This document shows positions 16,271 through 25,620 of a stretch of DNA of 64,000 nucleotides, one piece after another. Under the pieces are notes generated by a model that was not told the DNA's origin, did no database searches, and saw only the letters and a list, made by a program, of their open reading frames with translations. How positions within the stretch are numbered: the first letter of the stretch is position 1; each line of letters opens with the position of its first letter. Where the stretch lies: NCBI GenBank assembly GCA_052246725.1, contig JBQQCL010000007.1. The stretch is one strand, 5' to 3'. This DNA is from Pseudalkalibacillus sp052246725. GTDB taxonomy: Bacteria > Bacillota > Bacilli > Bacillales > Fictibacillaceae. The translations under genes and the position numbers were made by a program.

Positions 16271-17533
16271 ATGAAGGCATTGCAAAAAATGATCGGAAAC
16301 ATTGAAGTAACAAAAGACCTGATGTTCCTATTAATCATCGGAGGATTATATGCCCTGAGCATCGCTTTATCCAATACATTCGTCAATGTTTTCTTATGGA
16401 AACAATCGGGTGAATTCATCGATATTGCGATTTACAATTTATCCATTGTTATATTCCAGCCCATCACATTCATATTTGCTGGACGGTTAGCTAAGCGGAT
16501 CGATCGTGTCGTTGTATTGCGTTTAGGAGTTATCAGTTTATCGATATTTTACTTAACCGTCTTGTTGTTAGGCGCACAGGCCGAACAATTTCTCGTTCTT
16601 CTTGGCGGTTTACTCGGGATTGGGATGGGGTTTTATTGGCTTGCGTTCAATGTTCTGACTTTCGAAATTACAGAGCCTGATACACGAGATTTTTTTAATG
16701 GATTTTTAGGGCTTCTTACATCCTTTGCCGGAATGGTTGGACCGTTTCTAGCCGGTTGGATCATTACAAAAATGGATAAAATGATCGGTTATAAAACCAT
16801 CTTTGCGATCTCGCTGATCCTGTTTTTTGCTGCAGTCATAATGAGTTTCATGCTGAATCGACGAACAGCAAAAGGAATCTTCTCATTCGTAAGGATCATC
16901 AAAGAACGTAAAAGAAATCCGAACTGGAATCGGATATTGTACGCTCATTTTTTTCAAGGGTTACGGGAAGGGACCTTCATTTTTGTAATCGTTGTTTGGG
17001 TATTCATTGCCACGAACAGCGAACTGGCCTTGGGTACGTATGGGTTGATCAACTCTGCTGTATCTTTTATAGCTTATTATGTAGCTACCCGTTATATAAA
17101 GGCAGCGCAACGAAAAAAGGCAATATTGGTAGGCGGAATCATCTTGTATGCTGCATTAATTTTGATCGTATTCGAATTGACTTTCGCGAAGCTGTTGACA
17201 TATGGTGTGATCATATCAATTGCGTATCCAATACTCCTTGTACCGTATGTATCTTTGACATATGATGTGATAGGTAGAAGCTGGAACGCCAGAGAAATGC
17301 GTATCGAGTATATCGTTGTTCGAGAGCTTTACCTAAATTACGGAAGGATAACTTCAATCGTGTTATTCATCCTAGCAATTACATTGTTTGATGAGCAAAA
17401 AAGCATACCATATTTACTGCCGATCATCGGAATCGGCCATACGCTCATCTATTTCTGTGTCCGGAAAATCAGATTGGCTCCTGTGCCAGAGGAAACGGTC
17501 GTACTATCGAACGAAAACGGTTCAAATGTATAA
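16271..17533 (+). CDS. yqgE: Major facilitator superfamily transporter (YqgE-like)
   Basis: About 420 residues with 11-12 hydrophobic helices and the MFS loop GRLAKRIDRVVVLRLG between helices 2 and 3. The substrate is unknown. The ATG at 16271 is chosen because AAAGGGGAG lies nine bases upstream. The GTG at 16220 has no site. In B. subtilis yqgE sits between sodA and pbpA, as here. Confidence 0.82.
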   Translation: MKALQKMIGNIEVTKDLMFLLIIGGLYALSIALSNTFVNVFLWKQSGEFIDIAIYNLSIVIFQPITFIFAGRLAKRIDRVVVLRLGVISLSIFYLTVLLLGAQAEQFLVLLGGLLGIGMGFYWLAFNVLTFEITEPDTRDFFNGFLGLLTSFAGMVGPFLAGWIITKMDKMIGYKTIFAISLILFFAAVIMSFMLNRRTAKGIFSFVRIIKERKRNPNWNRILYAHFFQGLREGTFIFVIVVWVFIATNSELALGTYGLINSAVSFIAYYVATRYIKAAQRKKAILVGGIILYAALILIVFELTFAKLLTYGVIISIAYPILLVPYVSLTYDVIGRSWNAREMRIEYIVVRELYLNYGRITSIVLFILAITLFDEQKSIPYLLPIIGIGHTLIYFCVRKIRLAPVPEETVVLSNENGSNV

Positions 17534-17640
17534 GTTATTCTTTTTTTTAATATAGAACTGCGATACAATATAATGGCGATTAATGCCATATAAAGGCACC
17601 TTATCCAGGTGTCTATTTTACATATTAAAGGAGAGAGGAC

Positions 17641-19695
17641 ATGGAGGCGAAGAAGAAAAAGAGAAGCCACGTTCCTTTTCGCTTGAACATATTGTTTTTA
17701 GCTGTTTTTTTATTGTTTACTGCCTTAATATTAAGGTTAGGTGTAGTACAGATCGTACACGGTGATTCTTTCAAAGCCGAAGCAGAAAGGCAAGAGAATG
17801 TTACTGCAAAACTGGATGCACCACGGGGGAAGATGTATGATCGATACGGACGGGTAGTAGTAGATAATAAATCTGTGTTTTCGATCACGTTCACACGGAC
17901 AAATAATATGAAACCAGATGAAATATATGAGATAGCAAAAAAATTATCTAAATATATCGATAAGGATACAGGAAAATTAACAGAACGGGATAAAAAAGAT
18001 TTCTATCTTTCCTATAAAGCAGACTCTATAAAGATATATGAAAAGTTATTGACGAAGAAAGAAATGGATGAATTGGATGATAAAGAACAGTATCGTCTCG
18101 TTATTGATCGTCTAAAAACTGATCAATTGAATCTTACAGATGAGGAAGAGGAAATCGCTGCAATCTGGCGAGAAATGATCAGAGGATATGCGCTTACACC
18201 TCAACGTGTCAAGGTAGATGTTCCTCAGAAAGAAATCGCCGTAATCAGTGAACATCTTAATGATTTCAATGGAACAATCGATATCAAGCCTGATGCTCAA
18301 AGAGACTATCCGTATGATCAAACCCTTAAATCGATTTTTGGTAAGGTAGGTCAAATCCCTAGTGAGTTAATAGATGGGTATGTGTTAGAAGGAAATGATC
18401 GTAACGACTTGGTTGGGACCAGTTTTCTTGAAGAACAATATGAATCCGTACTAAAGGGTACGAAGACAAAAATACACTACATGACAGATAAATCTGGGAA
18501 TCCGGTGGGCAAACCTAGTGAAGATACAGGGTCTCGAGGTCATGATATCACGCTGACGATTGATATGGAGCTTCAGAATAAAGTCGAAGAAATTGTTGAA
18601 AAAGAAATTCTCGAAGCTCGAAACAAATATACATCCAATAATCGATTGAACAGTTCATACGTTGTAATGGCCAACCCTCAAACGGGTGAAATTTACTCGA
18701 TGGTAGGTAAGGTTTTAGAAGATGGCAAGTTCAAAGATGCCCCTTTCGGAAATGTATACAATCAATATCCAATGGGTTCCACAGTTAAAGCTGCTACAGT
18801 TTTAACTGGATATAAAACTGGTGTGATCCAACCTGGAACAGTCTTGTATGATACACCATTAAAACTTCCGGGTACACCTATCAAGAAATCATATCGGAAT
18901 ATGGGATATGTAAATGATGTTGAAGCACTACAACAGTCTTCTAACGTTTATATGTTCCGTATCGCAATGAGAATTGCAGGGTACGATTACGAAAATAAAA
19001 GGGGATTTAATAATCGTACGAAAGCTTTCAATACGATGCGCTATAACTTCAACCAATTCGGACTTGGGGTGCCAACTGGAATTGATCTTCCGTATGAGGA
19101 TGATGGTTACAACGGAGGAGCACAGGCTCTAGGTAACTTGATGGATATGGGTATTGGGCAATTCGATACCTATACACCTATGCAAATGGTCCAGTATATC
19201 TCTACCATAGCTAATGGAGGCTACAGGATGCAGCCGCACCTATTGAAAGAGATAAACAAACCAACTGCAAGCTCCGATCAACCAGGGGATACGGTTTATG
19301 AATTTCAACCTAAAATATTGAACCGAGTCGATTATAAACAAAAATGGATTGAAAGGGTTCAGCAGGGTCTATATATGGTCATGAATACTCCTAAAGGGAC
19401 TGCAAGCTCCTACTTTAAAAATACAGAAGGATATAAAGCTGCAGGGAAAACAGGGACCGCACAATACGATGGAGACTCTTACCTACTATCTCTAGTCGGA
19501 TATGCCCCCTATGATAATCCAGAAGTCGCTTTCGTCGTTGTCAGTCCATATGCCGAAGATGGAGGCATCAATAACAAAATAGGCAGACAGATCTTAGATG
19601 CTTATTTTGAGATAAAGCAAGAAGGGCACAAGGAAAATCTGATTGAAAAACCAGAGGATAACCCCTCTGAAGAACAATCGAATCAACAACAATAA
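17641..19695 (+). CDS. pbpA: Class B penicillin-binding protein 2A-type transpeptidase
   Basis: A 684-residue membrane-anchored D,D-transpeptidase that cross-links peptidoglycan during rod elongation. Visible are an N-terminal anchor (about 15-38), the dimerisation domain starting LDAPRGKMYDRYGRVV, and a transpeptidase domain with STVK (Ser380 nucleophile), SSN (433-435) and KTG (603-605). The C-terminal tail is Glu/Gln rich. An AAAGGAGAG site precedes the ATG. B. subtilis pbpA occupies the same place ahead of pst. Confidence 0.93.
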   Translation: MEAKKKKRSHVPFRLNILFLAVFLLFTALILRLGVVQIVHGDSFKAEAERQENVTAKLDAPRGKMYDRYGRVVVDNKSVFSITFTRTNNMKPDEIYEIAKKLSKYIDKDTGKLTERDKKDFYLSYKADSIKIYEKLLTKKEMDELDDKEQYRLVIDRLKTDQLNLTDEEEEIAAIWREMIRGYALTPQRVKVDVPQKEIAVISEHLNDFNGTIDIKPDAQRDYPYDQTLKSIFGKVGQIPSELIDGYVLEGNDRNDLVGTSFLEEQYESVLKGTKTKIHYMTDKSGNPVGKPSEDTGSRGHDITLTIDMELQNKVEEIVEKEILEARNKYTSNNRLNSSYVVMANPQTGEIYSMVGKVLEDGKFKDAPFGNVYNQYPMGSTVKAATVLTGYKTGVIQPGTVLYDTPLKLPGTPIKKSYRNMGYVNDVEALQQSSNVYMFRIAMRIAGYDYENKRGFNNRTKAFNTMRYNFNQFGLGVPTGIDLPYEDDGYNGGAQALGNLMDMGIGQFDTYTPMQMVQYISTIANGGYRMQPHLLKEINKPTASSDQPGDTVYEFQPKILNRVDYKQKWIERVQQGLYMVMNTPKGTASSYFKNTEGYKAAGKTGTAQYDGDSYLLSLVGYAPYDNPEVAFVVVSPYAEDGGINNKIGRQILDAYFEIKQEGHKENLIEKPEDNPSEEQSNQQQ

Positions 19696-19704
19696 TTCAA
19701 AAAT

Positions 19705-19759
19705 AAGGATTGCTCAACATACTGAGAACAACGGTATGTATAGAGCAATCCTTTTTATT
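19705..19759 (+). terminator. Terminator after pbpA
   Basis: AAGGATTGCTC pairs with GAGCAATCCTT across a 27-base loop that itself contains a small stem, followed by TTTATT. Confidence 0.75.
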
Positions 19760-19854
19760 GCTCTGTTAACCGCTTCTAGTGATTTTTAGCGAAATTTGCG
19801 ACACTCCTGTGTCAAAAGCACTTGTTCTATAAAATATACACATTCCGACACATC

Positions 19855-19908
19855 TTTACAAAACCTTAACAATCCATTTAAACATGCTTAATAAGTCCCA
19901 GCTAGTAT
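19855..19908 (+). promoter_or_regulatory. PhoP box array and promoter of the pst operon
   Basis: Four TTWACA-like hexamers occur at exact 11-bp intervals: TTTACA (19855), TTAACA (19866), TTTAAA (19877) and TTAATA (19888). This is the direct-repeat pattern bound by PhoP in Bacillus. TAGTAT (19903-19908) is a plausible -10 element with no good -35, as expected for a PhoP-activated promoter. It predicts induction by phosphate starvation. Confidence 0.8.
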
Positions 19909-20004
19909 AGGCAATGTAGGGCAAATGCCCAAGGGTTTTATGAGAAATCATACTTTTTTCTTAAAAAACCTTACCCATAATACAAAAACAGGGGGATTTC
20001 AAAA

Positions 20005-20958
20005 ATGAAAGCATTCAAAAAAAGCTCATTCTTCATGATGATTGCAGCATTGCTTGTCGTTGCTACAGCTTGCGGAAACGGAGGCGAAGGGAGCGGCAGT
20101 GAAATGGAAGGAAGCGTTGTTGTCGATGGATCTGGAACAGTATATCCATTGATGGCTAAATTAGCTGAAAATTATATGGTTAATGAACAAGAAAACGTTT
20201 CTGTAGAAGTAGGAAGAGCCGGTTCAAGTGCTGGATTTAAAAAGTTCTTGGCTAAAGGCGGCGGAACAGACTTGAGTAATGCCTCCCGTAAAATTAAAGA
20301 AGAAGAAGTAGCTCAAGCTGAGAAGGCTGGAGTCAACTATAAAGAATTGAAGCTTGCATTAGATGGAATCACCATCGTAGTTAATAAAGAGAACGACTGG
20401 ATCGATGATTTGACAGAAGAAGAAGTAATCGATATTTTCCTTGCTAGTGGAAACAAAAAGAAATGGTCCGATGTCCGTAGTGATTTTCCTGATCAACCAA
20501 TCAAAGCTTACGGACCGAATGAAAATCATGGAACGTATGAGTTCTTCTACGAAGAAATCCTTGGTGAAAAACCTTTAAGAGATGATGTTAGTCTTCAACA
20601 AGAATACTCCACTCTTGTTGATATGGTATCAAAAGATAAAAATGCAATTGCATACTTTGGTTATGGTTACTATGAAAGTAACAGCGACAAAGTAAAGGCA
20701 GTAAAAATCGACTTTGGTGAAGGACCTGTCGAACCTTCGATAAAAACAATCAAGGAGGATGGCCCATATGGTCCGTTCACACGTCCAGTATTCACATACT
20801 TGAATGAAGATATGGCTAAAGAAAAGCCACAAGTATTGGATTTTGCAATCTACGCAATGGAAAATGCTGGAAAAACCGCCAAAGAAACTGGATTTGCTCC
20901 ATTAAGTGATGAAGAGTATAAGAAGTCAGTTGAAGAACTTAAGAAATTGAAAAAATAA
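20005..20958 (+). CDS. pstS: Phosphate ABC transporter substrate-binding lipoprotein
   Basis: A 317-residue lipoprotein that captures phosphate outside the membrane. The signal peptide ends in a lipobox with Cys23 (VATACGNGG). The mature part has the PstS pattern DGSGTVYPLM and RAGSSAGFKKF, whose Ser, Thr and Arg residues contact phosphate. AGGGGGATT precedes the ATG. It is first in pstS-pstC-pstA-pstB-phoU, and a hairpin follows it. Confidence 0.94.
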   Translation: MKAFKKSSFFMMIAALLVVATACGNGGEGSGSEMEGSVVVDGSGTVYPLMAKLAENYMVNEQENVSVEVGRAGSSAGFKKFLAKGGGTDLSNASRKIKEEEVAQAEKAGVNYKELKLALDGITIVVNKENDWIDDLTEEEVIDIFLASGNKKKWSDVRSDFPDQPIKAYGPNENHGTYEFFYEEILGEKPLRDDVSLQQEYSTLVDMVSKDKNAIAYFGYGYYESNSDKVKAVKIDFGEGPVEPSIKTIKEDGPYGPFTRPVFTYLNEDMAKEKPQVLDFAIYAMENAGKTAKETGFAPLSDEEYKKSVEELKKLKK

Positions 20959-20988
20959 ATTTCTATCACTTAATATTGGAGAATCTTT

Positions 20989-21042
20989 GAAGATGAGGGG
21001 TCGATTGTACTTCTCATCTTCTTGGATTGTTTTTTACAATCA
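20989..21042 (+). terminator. Intra-operon hairpins between pstS and pstC
   Basis: GAAGATGAG and CTCATCTTC form a 9-bp stem (20989-21021), and a second small stem GATTGT/ACAATC follows (21025-21041). In this position such structures usually stabilise pstS mRNA or attenuate readthrough, giving more binding protein than permease. No simple long U tract follows. Confidence 0.5.
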
Positions 21043-21102
21043 GTTAAAGTCCCTGTTATATAGAGATGATCAGAGAGATGTTCAGAGTGAAAGGGGTCCG
21101 AA

Positions 21103-22035
21103 ATGGAAAAGAAATTAAATATTAACGAAATGATCAAAGAAAATCGACAGTCAATGAGTTTTACGAGAATTTGGGAAAAGCTTATTCCGAAAATGTTATT
21201 ATCAATTGCAATCATATCCATTCTTACTACCATAGGCATACTTTCTACTTTATTGGTTGAAACGATCGCTTTTTTTAAAGAAGTTCCGTTTCTTGATTTC
21301 TTTACTGGTACGAAATTGAAACCTTTAGGGGCAGATGCTCAATTCGGTGTCTTGCCATTATTGACTGGAACACTCATATCAACAGTCATTGCGATGTGTG
21401 TCGCTATACCAATCGGCTTGATGACCGCCGTATTCTTGAGTGAATATGCTTCAGATAAAGTGAGAAGAACATTAAAACCGTTGTTGGAAATTCTAGCGGG
21501 GATTCCAACAATCGTATATGGTTTCTTTGCATTCACATTTGTTACACCTTTATTAAGATCAATTATTCCTGGATTAGAGCCTACAAATATCCTTAGTCCT
21601 GGGATTGTCATGGGTGTGATGATCATACCGATGGTAGCATCTTTATCTGAAGATGCAATGAGCTCTGTACCAACTGAAATGAGACAAGGTGCATTAGCGT
21701 TGGGAGCTACCAGACTTGAGGTTACAATGAAAATCGTAATCCCAGCTGCTATCTCCGGTATCGTTGCATCATTCGTCCTCGCCATTTCCCGTGCGATTGG
21801 GGAGACGATGATCGTAACGATTGCGAGCGGAAGTTCAAAAAACTTCACGTTTGATATCACCCAGTCTATGCAGACGATGACAGCTTATATCGTAGAGGTT
21901 ACGGGTGGAGAAGCACCAGCAGGTTCAACTCTATACTACAGTTTATATGCTGTTGCTATGACGTTGTTTGTATTCACGTTAATCATGAACTTGATTGCAC
22001 AGTATATTTCTCGTAGGTTCAGGGAGGAATATTGA
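21103..22035 (+). CDS. pstC: Phosphate ABC transporter permease PstC
   Basis: A 310-residue inner-membrane permease with six helices. The cytoplasmic EAA-type loop reads RQGALALGATRLEV, followed by AISRAIGETMIVTIASG, typical of PstC. AAAGGGGTC precedes the ATG. The stop overlaps the beginning of the pstA frame. Confidence 0.93.
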   Translation: MEKKLNINEMIKENRQSMSFTRIWEKLIPKMLLSIAIISILTTIGILSTLLVETIAFFKEVPFLDFFTGTKLKPLGADAQFGVLPLLTGTLISTVIAMCVAIPIGLMTAVFLSEYASDKVRRTLKPLLEILAGIPTIVYGFFAFTFVTPLLRSIIPGLEPTNILSPGIVMGVMIIPMVASLSEDAMSSVPTEMRQGALALGATRLEVTMKIVIPAAISGIVASFVLAISRAIGETMIVTIASGSSKNFTFDITQSMQTMTAYIVEVTGGEAPAGSTLYYSLYAVAMTLFVFTLIMNLIAQYISRRFREEY

Positions 22036-22037
22036 TT

Positions 22038-22922
22038 ATGAAATATGTTGACACGAAGCAAGTACAGAATAGAATGAACTTCCGACTTGCTACTAATAAA
22101 TTATTTAAATCGTTGTTCTTCCTTTCAACAATGTTCGGTCTTGTTGTACTGGTTGTTTTAATTTATCGAGTGTTTTCACAAGGGATTCAAGCGATCGATT
22201 TGCAGTTTTTAACCGGTAAATTGTCAACCTTCGCTGAAAATGCTGGGGTGATGGGACCACTGTTAGGTTCTTTCTGGTTAATGTTAGTGGTTGCCCCGTT
22301 AACCATGTTCCTTGGCGTCGGAACCGCAATCTATTTAGAAGAATACGCCAAAAAAGGACGTATTCAATCACTCATACAAACCAATATTGCGAATTTGGCT
22401 GGAGTTCCTTCGATCGTGTTCGGTTTATTGGGTCTTACTGTATTTGTAAAAGGTTTTGATTTAGGAAGTGTGATCCTTGCAGGAGGACTGACGATGTCAC
22501 TCTTGGTTCTTCCAATCGTCGTGGTGGCAAGCCAGGAATCGATTCGTGCTGTCCCGCAATATTTAAGGGAAGCCTCTTATGGAATGGGCGCGACCAAATG
22601 GCAAACAGTAAAAAATGTTGTTTTACCAGCATCACTTCCGGGAATTTTAACAGGAATAATCTTATCCTTATCACGAGCCATAGGAGAGACAGCCCCTCTT
22701 GTTGTATTAGGAATACCAGCATTGCTTATTCCTTTTCCGGATAGTATTTTTGATAAATTCACTGTTATGCCACTGCAGATTTATTATTGGACGGTCGATT
22801 CTGCTCTTGTTGACGAATACGCGAACCTGGCTGCAGGAGCAATTGTTGTATTGCTGATGCTCTTATTTGTAATGAATTCGATCGCAATCATCATTCGGAA
22901 TAAATTTCAAAGAAGATTATAA
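22038..22922 (+). CDS. pstA: Phosphate ABC transporter permease PstA
   Basis: A 294-residue permease pairing with PstC. The coupling loop REASYGMGATKWQTV and LSRAIGETAPLVVLG are diagnostic. The ATG at 22038 is spaced nine bases from AGGGAGGAAT, whereas a TTG at 22032 overlapping the pstC stop is too close. Confidence 0.92.
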   Translation: MKYVDTKQVQNRMNFRLATNKLFKSLFFLSTMFGLVVLVVLIYRVFSQGIQAIDLQFLTGKLSTFAENAGVMGPLLGSFWLMLVVAPLTMFLGVGTAIYLEEYAKKGRIQSLIQTNIANLAGVPSIVFGLLGLTVFVKGFDLGSVILAGGLTMSLLVLPIVVVASQESIRAVPQYLREASYGMGATKWQTVKNVVLPASLPGILTGIILSLSRAIGETAPLVVLGIPALLIPFPDSIFDKFTVMPLQIYYWTVDSALVDEYANLAAGAIVVLLMLLFVMNSIAIIIRNKFQRRL

Positions 22923-22940
22923 TATCGGAGGTATTGAACT

Positions 22941-23777
22941 ATGGCGAGTATTACTGTGGAAGAAAAAAAGAATGCCCGACATTCGCAGAAAAAACATACA
23001 TCTATGTCTTCAAATTTAAATAAAAAAATTGTTTTTGAAACGAAAGATTTGAATCTCTGGTATGGTGATGACCATGCATTAAAAGAAATCAACCTCTCTA
23101 TACCTGAAAATGAAGTGACTGCAATCATTGGTCCGTCTGGCTGCGGTAAGTCTACATTCATCAAAACACTGAATCGAATGGTTGAAATGGTTCCGATTGT
23201 CAAAATATCCGGAGCAATCAAATATCGTGAAAAGAATATTTTTGAACCTAAATACCGGGTAGAAGAATTGCGGACCCAGGTGGGGATGGTTTTCCAGAAG
23301 CCGAACCCATTCCCGAAATCCATTTATGATAATATCGCTTATGGACCTCGTATCCATGGAATCCGTAACAAGAAAGTTCTTGATCAGATTGTAGAGAAAA
23401 GTTTGCGTGGTGCTGCAATCTGGGATGAAGTCAAGGACCGTCTGAATGAAAATGCGTATGGTCTTTCTGGTGGTCAACAGCAGCGTATCTGTATTGCACG
23501 TTGTCTAGCGATTGAACCGGATGTCATCTTGATGGACGAACCTACATCTGCCCTAGACCCGATTTCAACATTGAAAGTAGAGGAATTGGTACAAGAGTTG
23601 AAGAAAGATTACAGTATCGTCATCGTTACACACAACATGCAGCAAGCAGCAAGGATTTCAGATAAGACAGCCTTTTTCTTGAACGGTGAAGTTGTTGAAT
23701 TCTCAGATACAGATGCATTATTTTCAAATCCAGAAGATAAAAGAACCGAAGACTATATCACTGGTCGTTTCGGATAG
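22941..23777 (+). CDS. pstB: Phosphate ABC transporter ATP-binding protein
   Basis: A 278-residue ATPase that drives PstCA. It has Walker A GPSGCGKST, Q-loop QKPNPFPKSI typical of PstB, signature LSGGQQQR and Walker B VILMDEPTSALDP. The first 25 residues are a Lys/His-rich extension. Only one pstB is present, unlike the pstBA/pstBB pair of B. subtilis. CGGAGGT lies upstream of the ATG. Confidence 0.94.
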   Translation: MASITVEEKKNARHSQKKHTSMSSNLNKKIVFETKDLNLWYGDDHALKEINLSIPENEVTAIIGPSGCGKSTFIKTLNRMVEMVPIVKISGAIKYREKNIFEPKYRVEELRTQVGMVFQKPNPFPKSIYDNIAYGPRIHGIRNKKVLDQIVEKSLRGAAIWDEVKDRLNENAYGLSGGQQQRICIARCLAIEPDVILMDEPTSALDPISTLKVEELVQELKKDYSIVIVTHNMQQAARISDKTAFFLNGEVVEFSDTDALFSNPEDKRTEDYITGRFG

Positions 23778-23790
23778 GGGAGTGTAAAGA

Positions 23791-24450
23791 ATGGTTGTGA
23801 GGGAAAGTTTCCAAACTCAACTGGACGAATTAAGAGAAATGTTGGTCGAATTAGGGCAACTTGCAGAGAATGCCCTGGAGGAAGCAATCGATGCTTTGAA
23901 AAATCAAGATGTCGACAAGGCACTGCGTATTATCGATAATGACTATCGTATTAATGATCTAGAAGAAGAAATCAATGATAAGGCGATTCTTCTGATTGCG
24001 AAGCAAGCCCCTGTAGCAAGTGATCTGCGCCGCATCATCGTATCAATTAAAATCTCTTCCGATGTTGAGCGGATTGCAGACTTTGCTGTAAATATTGCAA
24101 AATCAGTCATCCGTATAGGAAAAGAAGAATTGATCAAACCTTTAGAGGACATTCCAGCTTTGGCTGAAACAGCTAAGACAATGCTGACTGAGGCAATTCA
24201 AGCTTATGAGGACGAAGATATCGTTCTTGCGAAGAAAATGGCAGATAAAGATGATTATGTAGATGAGAAGTATGGTGAGTTGATCCAGGAGATTCTTGGT
24301 ATGATGAAGCAATATCCAGATTCAACGAATCAGATCATCCAGCTGAGCTTCGTCTGCCGTTACATCGAGCGTACTGCAGACCATGCAACAAATATTGCTG
24401 AAAGCATCGTATACCTTGTAAAAGGAAAACATTACGATTTGAATGAATAG
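23791..24450 (+). CDS. phoU: Phosphate transport regulator PhoU
   Basis: A 219-residue all-helical cytoplasmic protein made of two three-helix repeats, each with the metal-binding pattern seen here as DVERIADFAVNIAKS and YIERTADHATNIAES. PhoU restrains Pst uptake and phosphate signalling. It is last in the pst operon, 13 bp after pstB, with GGGGAGTG upstream of its ATG. Confidence 0.92.
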   Translation: MVVRESFQTQLDELREMLVELGQLAENALEEAIDALKNQDVDKALRIIDNDYRINDLEEEINDKAILLIAKQAPVASDLRRIIVSIKISSDVERIADFAVNIAKSVIRIGKEELIKPLEDIPALAETAKTMLTEAIQAYEDEDIVLAKKMADKDDYVDEKYGELIQEILGMMKQYPDSTNQIIQLSFVCRYIERTADHATNIAESIVYLVKGKHYDLNE

Positions 24451-24452
24451 AT

Positions 24453-24546
24453 AAATAAAGAAAACTTGGCAAAGCCAAGCCTTAGCGAAGGCTGAGACTT
24501 AGTTGCACTTATACTGAAGAAAGTATTTTATACTTTCTTTAAGTGG
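24453..24546 (+). repeat. Dispersed repeat B, copy B2
   Basis: Begins AAGAAAACTTGGCAAAGCC and ends with ACTGAAGAAAGTATTTTATAC and TTTCTTTAAGTG, in the same order and orientation as B1. Two hairpins are possible: TTGGC/GCCAA and GAAAGTAT/ATACTTTC. Confidence 0.75.
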
Positions 24547-24556
24547 AATATAAACA

Positions 24557-24589
24557 AAAAGGACTGGCCTTTTAGTGGTCAGTCCTTTG
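24557..24589. terminator. Bidirectional terminator between phoU and yqzC
   Basis: AAAGGACTGGCC and GGTCAGTCCTTT form a stem with T and A runs on the two sides. Confidence 0.75.
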
Positions 24590-24591
24590 CC

Positions 24592-25077
24592 TTATGGCGA
24601 AGTGATTACTTTTGCGATTTCAGCTAGTGTCATCGTGCTGTTAACTTCATAATTTCCGAACCGCACTTTATTTTCCATGTTGTTGGCACGGAGATATTTT
24701 AACAGCTCATCGCTGCTCTTTATGATTTTTTGACTTTCTAGATAGTCTGTTACCTGACCAGTGGAAGTTCCTTTTGAAATCACTACTGTTGTTTTGATAA
24801 CAGGTGCTTCTTCAGGTTCTTCTTCTTTCGGTTCTTCTGATGAATTTTTATCATCAGTATTTTGCTTGCCTTCCAGTTGATCCAACTTTGCTTGATCGAC
24901 TGCTACAAGACCCTCATTTTCAAGATATTCGTTCACTTCTTCATATGTAATTTCTTCACTCGATTCTGCCTTTGCTTCAGAGTCGATATTATCTGATCCA
25001 AAGAAATGTACCACTGCCAGGATGCCGGATGCAGCTATGAGTCCAGCACCAAAACCTCTTAAACCACTATTAAACAT
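24592..25077 (-). CDS. yqzC: Membrane-anchored protein with MltG-like C-terminal region (YqzC-like)
   Basis: 161 residues: a hydrophobic N-terminal helix (about 8-27), a low-complexity Glu-rich linker (about 75-95), and a C-terminal region (about 98-160) resembling the LysM-like domain of MltG/YceG: VVISKGTSTGQVTDYLESQKII, then LRANNMENKVRFGNYEV. The catalytic MltG domain is absent, so a binding or regulatory role is more likely than lysis. It lies 13 bp downstream of yqzD, and the yqzC-yqzD pair follows the pst genes in B. subtilis. Confidence 0.68.
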   Translation of the reverse strand: MFNSGLRGFGAGLIAASGILAVVHFFGSDNIDSEAKAESSEEITYEEVNEYLENEGLVAVDQAKLDQLEGKQNTDDKNSSEEPKEEEPEEAPVIKTTVVISKGTSTGQVTDYLESQKIIKSSDELLKYLRANNMENKVRFGNYEVNSTMTLAEIAKVITSP

Positions 25078-25090
25078 GCTGAAGACTCCT

Positions 25091-25294
25091 TTATTTGATC
25101 TCTCTTTTGTCTGTAATCATCATTTCTTCTTCCAGTACCTTGACTTTCTTATTAACTTGGTACAGTTCTTTCATAAGTTGGATCGAAACATTCTCAAGCT
25201 GGGTTTCAATTTGTTGAGTTTTGTTCTGCTTGAAGAACGATAGAATGATTAAAACGATTCCGGTAACCAATAGTGCCAATATTGTGAATTCCAT
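25091..25294 (-). CDS. yqzD: Small membrane coiled-coil protein (YqzD-like)
   Basis: 67 residues: one transmembrane helix (about 3-20) followed by a charged coiled-coil segment. Function is unknown. The ATG at 25294 is preferred over 25321 because AGGGGGAG lies five to six bases before it. It is probably co-transcribed with yqzC. Confidence 0.65.
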   Translation of the reverse strand: MEFTILALLVTGIVLIILSFFKQNKTQQIETQLENVSIQLMKELYQVNKKVKVLEEEMMITDKREIK

Positions 25295-25367
25295 CCTGCT
25301 CCCCCTAAAAAATGATCTCACTTACTTTTATATCACAGACTTTGTCGAGGGGGTAGCACTTTTATGA

Positions 25368-25430
25368 AATCTAATCCTAAATTCCTATTAAAATTCGACA
25401 ATTTCAACCGAAAATTTCAGGATTTAGATT
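25368..25430. repeat. Imperfect long inverted repeat
   Basis: AATCTAATCCTAAATT (25368-25383) and AATTTCAGGATTTAGATT (25413-25430) are complementary over 16 positions with two single-base bulges. They flank 29 AT-rich bases in the divergent region between yqzD and the DUF4912 gene. Could be an operator or an RNA hairpin. Confidence 0.5.
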
Positions 25431-25620
25431 AGATGGAGAACTAAAAAGAGGAGAAAATGGCGGAATGTGTTATGCATGCGTTTACAAAAATAAAATAATA
25501 CCCCTTAGAAATTGATACGATTAGGAACCGCAAAATTCTACATTTTACGTTTATTGATGCGGTTTACAAGCGGTGATACGATGTTGAAAACGATAATAAA
25601 AGCTGTGGTAGGAGGCAAAC

